The notes below the pieces were generated by a model that did no database searches, was not told the origin of the DNA, and saw nothing but the letters and a program-made list of their open reading frames with translations. DNA of 64,000 nucleotides from assembly GCA_018267725.1 (NCBI GenBank), contig JAFDXY010000016.1, positions 236,657 to 300,656 on the forward strand, in the 5' to 3' direction. Of this stretch, positions 60,416 through 64,000 are shown in pieces (positions within the stretch are counted from its first letter, which is position 1; each line of letters starts with the position of its first letter). Made by a program: the position numbers and the translations under genes. Source of the stretch: Bacteroidota bacterium (lineage in GTDB: Bacteria; Bacteroidota; Bacteroidia; Chitinophagales; Chitinophagaceae).

Positions 60416-63280
60416 ATGAAGAAAATTAATTTATCTCTTATTGCGTTAGTAATAGTTATAGTTGCGGTTGCACAAAAAAAACCTTTAGATCATTCTGTTT
60501 ATGATGCATGGCAAAGCGTTGGTGAAAGAGCAATTAGTAACAATGGAAATTTTGTTACATACACAATAACGCCGCAAGAAGGTGATGCAATATTATATAT
60601 TCAAAAAACAACAGGAGAAAAAATTGCAGAAATACCAAGGGGGTATAATGTAAAAATTACTGAAGATAATAAATATGTAATCTGCAAAATAAAACCAACT
60701 TATTTACAAACAAGAGCAGCACGCATTGCAAAAAAAAGTGCAACTGATATGCCTAAAGATAGTTTGGCAATTATTGAAATTGTAACAGCAACTATTCAAA
60801 AAATAGCTCATGTAAAAAATTATAAGTTGCCCGAAAAAAATAGTAACGTATTATTTTATTTGTTAGAAAAAGTAAATAATGATTCGTCTGCAAAACGCTC
60901 AAATGCAGATACAGCAAAACATACAGCTAATACTACACCTGCAACACCAACAAGAAGATCGGGTGCAGGAACTGCAAGAAGTGGCAATGCATCTTCAGGA
61001 AATGCAGATGAAACAGGAACAGATTTATTGATGATTAATTTAACTAACCACGCTAAAACAACATTTCATTTTATAACAGATTATACAATAAGTAAAAACG
61101 GAAATATTGCTTTATTAAAAGCAAGTAAACATCCTGCCGATTCGTTAAGTGTTGCTTCGCTTATTAAATTAAGCACTCAAACTTTAAAAGCCGATACTAT
61201 TCTCAAAAAATTTAATGATGCTAAAGGTTTTGTGTTTGATGAAGATGCAAACCAATTAGCTTTTGTTGCAGAAAGAGATAGTACTGCAAAAGCATTGCAA
61301 AAATTTTATAAACTTTATTATTATAAAAATGGAGCAGATAGTGCTGTAATTATTGCAGATAAACAAACCAAAGGAATTCCTGCAAAGTGGGCGGTAAGCG
61401 AGTTTGGTAATATTTCTTTTAGCAAAACAGGGAAGAGATTATTTTTTGGAACAGCACCAATTCTTCCGCCAAAAGATACTTTAACACCAGATTTTGAAAG
61501 AGTAAATGTAGATGTATGGAATTATAAAGATGATGATTTAATGACTGCACAGTTATATAATTTGGAAAGAGATATTCGTAAAAATTATTTAGCACGTTAC
61601 GATTTTGATAATAAAAATGTTGTGCAATTAGGTAACGAAAAATTACCATTTGTACAAACAACTTTACAAGGCGATGGAGCTATTTTTTATGCTTCAAGCG
61701 ATTATGGTAAACGAATAGAAAAACAATGGCAAGGTTTTGCATTAACAGATTGGTATGCTATAAATGCTGTTACAGGGCAATCGGTATTAATCACTCAAAA
61801 CCTTAAAGGTCGTGGCTTTGCATCATATACAGGTAAATATTTATTGTGGTACGATGAAAAGAAAAAAACATATTCGGCATACAATTCAATCACAAAAAAA
61901 ATAACAATTGTTGCAAAAGATATTCCTTATGCTTTGTATGATGAAGAGAATGATGTACCCGATGAACCTAACCCTTACGGCATTGCTAAATGGATGAAAG
62001 ATGATAAATATGTTTTAATATATGATAAATATGATGTGTGGAAAGTTGATGCTGATGCAAAAGAAAAATCTATTGCAATAACTAATGGAAGAAAAGATAA
62101 AACAGAGTATCGTTATATAAATGTTGATGCAGAAGAAAAATTTATTGAACCCGATGCAACCTGCTATTTTAAATTGTACAATGAAAAAGACAAAAGCAAC
62201 GGAGTAGTATCCTTCTCTTTTAAAGAAAATAAAATAGCAATATTATTTAAAGAGAAAGTTAGTATTGGCAATAGTTTTATAAAAGCAAAAAACACAAATG
62301 TGTTTGCATATACAAAAGAAACGTTTGAGCAATCTCCCAACGTATTTGCAAGAATTAATAATACTGAAGAAATTAAACTTTCAAACACCAATACGCAACA
62401 ATCAAATTATTTATGGGGCACCGCAGAATTATTTAAGTGGAAAGCATATACTGGAAAAGAAACAGAAGGCATTTTATACAAACCCGAAAATTTTGATGCA
62501 AAGAAAAAATATCCCATGATTGTTTATTTCTACGAAAGAAACAACAACACATTGTATAATTATTTGGCACCATCACCAACACCATCTCGGTTAAATATTT
62601 CTTTTTTTGTAAGTAGAGGCTATGTTGTTTTTGTACCAGATATTTGGTACACAACCGGTCATCCGGGCAAAAATGCTTACGATTATATTATAAGCGGAAC
62701 AAGGGCTTTAATAAAAAAAGGTTTTATTGATAGTGCAAAAATTGGTTTGCAAGGCCAAAGTTGGGGCGGTTACCAAACAGCTATTTTAATTACACAAACA
62801 AAATTATATGCTGCAGCTTGGGCAGGTGCTCCTGTTGTAAATATGTTTAGTGCTTATGGTGGAATAAGATGGGAAAGTGGCTTAAACAGGCAGTTTCAGT
62901 ATGAGCATACACAAAGCCGTATTGGTGCAACACCATGGGAAAGAAGAGATTTATATATAGAAAATTCTCCATTCTTCCATTTGCAAAATGTAAAAACGCC
63001 TTTGGTAATTATGAGTAACGATGCAGATGGTGCAGTGCCTTGGTATCAGGGAATAGAATTTTTTACGGCAATGCGTAGATTAAATAAACCTGTATGGCTT
63101 TTAAATTATAATGGTGAAGCTCATAACCTTGTTGAAAGAAAAAACAGGAAAGATATTCAGATAAGAGAGCAACAATTTTTTGATTGGTTATTGAAAGGAG
63201 AAAAACCGGCAGACTGGTTAATTAAAGGTGTTCCGGCTGTTATGAAAGGAAGAGATTGGGGTTTAAAAATAGCTGACTAA
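60416..63280 (+). CDS. S9-family prolyl oligopeptidase-like peptidase
   Basis: 954 residues with a signal peptide (cut near V-A-V-A-Q). The first ~700 residues are a beta-propeller-like region, with a Ser/Ala/Thr/Arg low-complexity linker around residues 162-200. The last ~270 residues are an alpha/beta-hydrolase: the nucleophile Ser lies in G-L-Q-G-Q-S-W-G-G-Y, the Asp in M-S-N-D-A-D-G-A-V-P and the His in N-G-E-A-H-N-L. It is a secreted exo- or oligopeptidase of the periplasm or envelope. The second propeller half is normal; no frame break was seen. Confidence 0.9.
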   Translation: MKKINLSLIALVIVIVAVAQKKPLDHSVYDAWQSVGERAISNNGNFVTYTITPQEGDAILYIQKTTGEKIAEIPRGYNVKITEDNKYVICKIKPTYLQTRAARIAKKSATDMPKDSLAIIEIVTATIQKIAHVKNYKLPEKNSNVLFYLLEKVNNDSSAKRSNADTAKHTANTTPATPTRRSGAGTARSGNASSGNADETGTDLLMINLTNHAKTTFHFITDYTISKNGNIALLKASKHPADSLSVASLIKLSTQTLKADTILKKFNDAKGFVFDEDANQLAFVAERDSTAKALQKFYKLYYYKNGADSAVIIADKQTKGIPAKWAVSEFGNISFSKTGKRLFFGTAPILPPKDTLTPDFERVNVDVWNYKDDDLMTAQLYNLERDIRKNYLARYDFDNKNVVQLGNEKLPFVQTTLQGDGAIFYASSDYGKRIEKQWQGFALTDWYAINAVTGQSVLITQNLKGRGFASYTGKYLLWYDEKKKTYSAYNSITKKITIVAKDIPYALYDEENDVPDEPNPYGIAKWMKDDKYVLIYDKYDVWKVDADAKEKSIAITNGRKDKTEYRYINVDAEEKFIEPDATCYFKLYNEKDKSNGVVSFSFKENKIAILFKEKVSIGNSFIKAKNTNVFAYTKETFEQSPNVFARINNTEEIKLSNTNTQQSNYLWGTAELFKWKAYTGKETEGILYKPENFDAKKKYPMIVYFYERNNNTLYNYLAPSPTPSRLNISFFVSRGYVVFVPDIWYTTGHPGKNAYDYIISGTRALIKKGFIDSAKIGLQGQSWGGYQTAILITQTKLYAAAWAGAPVVNMFSAYGGIRWESGLNRQFQYEHTQSRIGATPWERRDLYIENSPFFHLQNVKTPLVIMSNDADGAVPWYQGIEFFTAMRRLNKPVWLLNYNGEAHNLVERKNRKDIQIREQQFFDWLLKGEKPADWLIKGVPAVMKGRDWGLKIAD

Positions 63281-63344
63281 TAAAATGTAACAGCAAAAAA
63301 TAATTGGTATAATTCTTTATAAACAACACTGTAAAGAGCTTTAA

Positions 63345-63378
63345 TGAAAGGAATTGAAATTGTTTCAATTCCTTTTTT
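63345..63378. terminator. Bidirectional terminator between the S9 peptidase and LEA-like genes
   Basis: A perfect 13-bp stem, AAAGGAATTGAAA (63347-63359) with TTTCAATTCCTTT (63363-63375), with a 3-base loop and A/T runs on both sides. It lies between convergent genes and can serve both. Confidence 0.85.
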
Positions 63379-63391
63379 GTTACTGAAAGTG

Positions 63392-63838
63392 CTAAAACAA
63401 ATCAATTTTATGCCTTGCTTCGTAATTAAAAGGTACGTTTATATAAATACCTGCTTTACCAACTTTTGTGGCGCCTTTTACCGTTACTAACACTTCTTTA
63501 TTAAACAAAACATTAAGTGTGTTTTTGAAAACGTTTTTCATATCCACATCAATTTTTGATGGTAAACTGAATTCAGATTTTCTGTCAATATGCATTGTAG
63601 TATCTAATAAAAATTTGCCCAAATAGTTTTTATCAACATAAACATCGCAATCAACGTGTTTTAAATCTACTCCAAAATTGTTGGGATTAAAATAAATTAA
63701 GTCCATAGCCAATTGAGTTTTGTTAAAACCAAATTGTTTTACGCTTACATTTTTTATATCTCTGTATTCAAACCCCTGAGGTTTTTTGCAACCCCAAAAT
63801 ATTAAAACTGCTAAAAGGAGGGAAGTAATTTTTTTCAA
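63392..63838 (-). CDS. LEA14-like (LEA type 2) lipoprotein
   Basis: 148 residues with a lipoprotein signal ending in F-W-G-C-K-K. The body has the LEA type 2/WHy pattern: Y-F-N-P-N-N-F-G-V-D-L near 52 (conserved N-P-N), alternating beta strands, and V-T-V-K-G-A-T-K-V near 118. Related proteins are desiccation or stress-related, and the bacterial ones have no proven role. It is probably inner- or outer-membrane anchored. Confidence 0.82.
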   Translation of the reverse strand: MKKITSLLLAVLIFWGCKKPQGFEYRDIKNVSVKQFGFNKTQLAMDLIYFNPNNFGVDLKHVDCDVYVDKNYLGKFLLDTTMHIDRKSEFSLPSKIDVDMKNVFKNTLNVLFNKEVLVTVKGATKVGKAGIYINVPFNYEARHKIDLF

Positions 63839-64000
63839 GGAAAATAATTTGCTGCAAAATATTAAATCATTTTTTTCTCTGAAATATTTTTTATTTTTAT
63901 GGCTAAAAAATTGAGTATTTTATCAACTTTGTTTAGTTTGAAAAAATACTATTATTTGTAGTTGTATTATTATTTCATAAACTATTGATTGTTAGCTAAT

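Noticed and set aside
63839..64000. Start of another gene at the window's right edge
   Set aside because: Frames after 63899 end within about twenty codons or have no start. The edge looks intergenic and AT-rich.

Overview
The window is AT-rich DNA from a member of the Bacteroidota, most likely the Chitinophagaceae/Chitinophagales. The evidence is a SusC/SusD pair, many lipoproteins and outer-membrane proteins with Bacteroidota-style signal peptides, promoters matching the Bacteroidota consensus (-33 TTTG, -7 TAnnTTTG), and families such as DUF5686 proteins, TrhO rhodanese and K+-class membrane pyrophosphatase. The assignment to family is an inference. No phage, insertion sequence, CRISPR array or rRNA was seen.

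Layout. 1-13.6 kb is core genome: a truncated glycosyltransferase, tRNA-Gly and tRNA-Leu behind one clear promoter, a PAP2 phosphatase with a GNAT acetyltransferase, valS, a DnaQ-like exonuclease, tex, a DUF5686 outer-membrane protein, trhO, an unknown lipoprotein, and a divergent FadR/GntR-type regulator. 13.8-36.9 kb is one co-directional 14-gene locus for sialylated and sulfated host-type glycans: susC, susD, N-acetylneuraminate lyase, kelch mutarotase, MFS transporter, GH33 sialidase, AGE-type 2-epimerase, two Cys-type sulfatases, a lipoprotein formylglycine-generating enzyme, GH20, GH27, an SGNH-GH20 fusion and GH35. 36.9-43 kb is mixed: OsmC, a beta-barrel protein, lipA, a phosphodiester glycosidase, a UbiD decarboxylase and a urea transporter. 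43-49.4 kb, on the minus strand, is a nitric-oxide/heme-protein region: an Rrf2 regulator with a small unknown protein, group III truncated globin, DUF488 protein and hemerythrin, preceded by norC-norB-mgtA. 49.5-64 kb holds a sterol desaturase-like protein, two tandem paralogous small cysteine proteins, hppA, a serine hydrolase, serA, a carboxypeptidase-regulatory-domain protein, SIMPL, FUSC, an M20 amidohydrolase, an S9 peptidase and a LEA14-like lipoprotein.

How the glycan locus should work (inference from families). Exported sulfatases, matured outside the cytoplasm by the FGE lipoprotein, remove sulfate. GH33 sialidase releases sialic acid, the SGNH domain may remove O-acetyl groups, and GH35, GH27 and GH20 trim galactose and hexosamine. 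SusCD imports oligosaccharide, the kelch mutarotase and MFS carrier handle free sialic acid, NanA yields ManNAc plus pyruvate, and the AGE-type epimerase turns ManNAc into GlcNAc. Later GlcNAc steps (kinase, NagA, NagB) are not in the window. Two near-identical operator-like dyads, TWATGTCAWACATAA, lie just upstream of the corrected susC start and have the GT-N3-AC core expected for FadR-family regulators.

Other signals: different heptamer tandem repeats sit in frame inside valS and the ubiD-family gene; an imperfect dyad overlaps the rrf2 promoter; a perfect 32-bp palindrome lies upstream of norC; and a small tandem-duplicated cysteine protein family that I do not recognise lies next to hppA.
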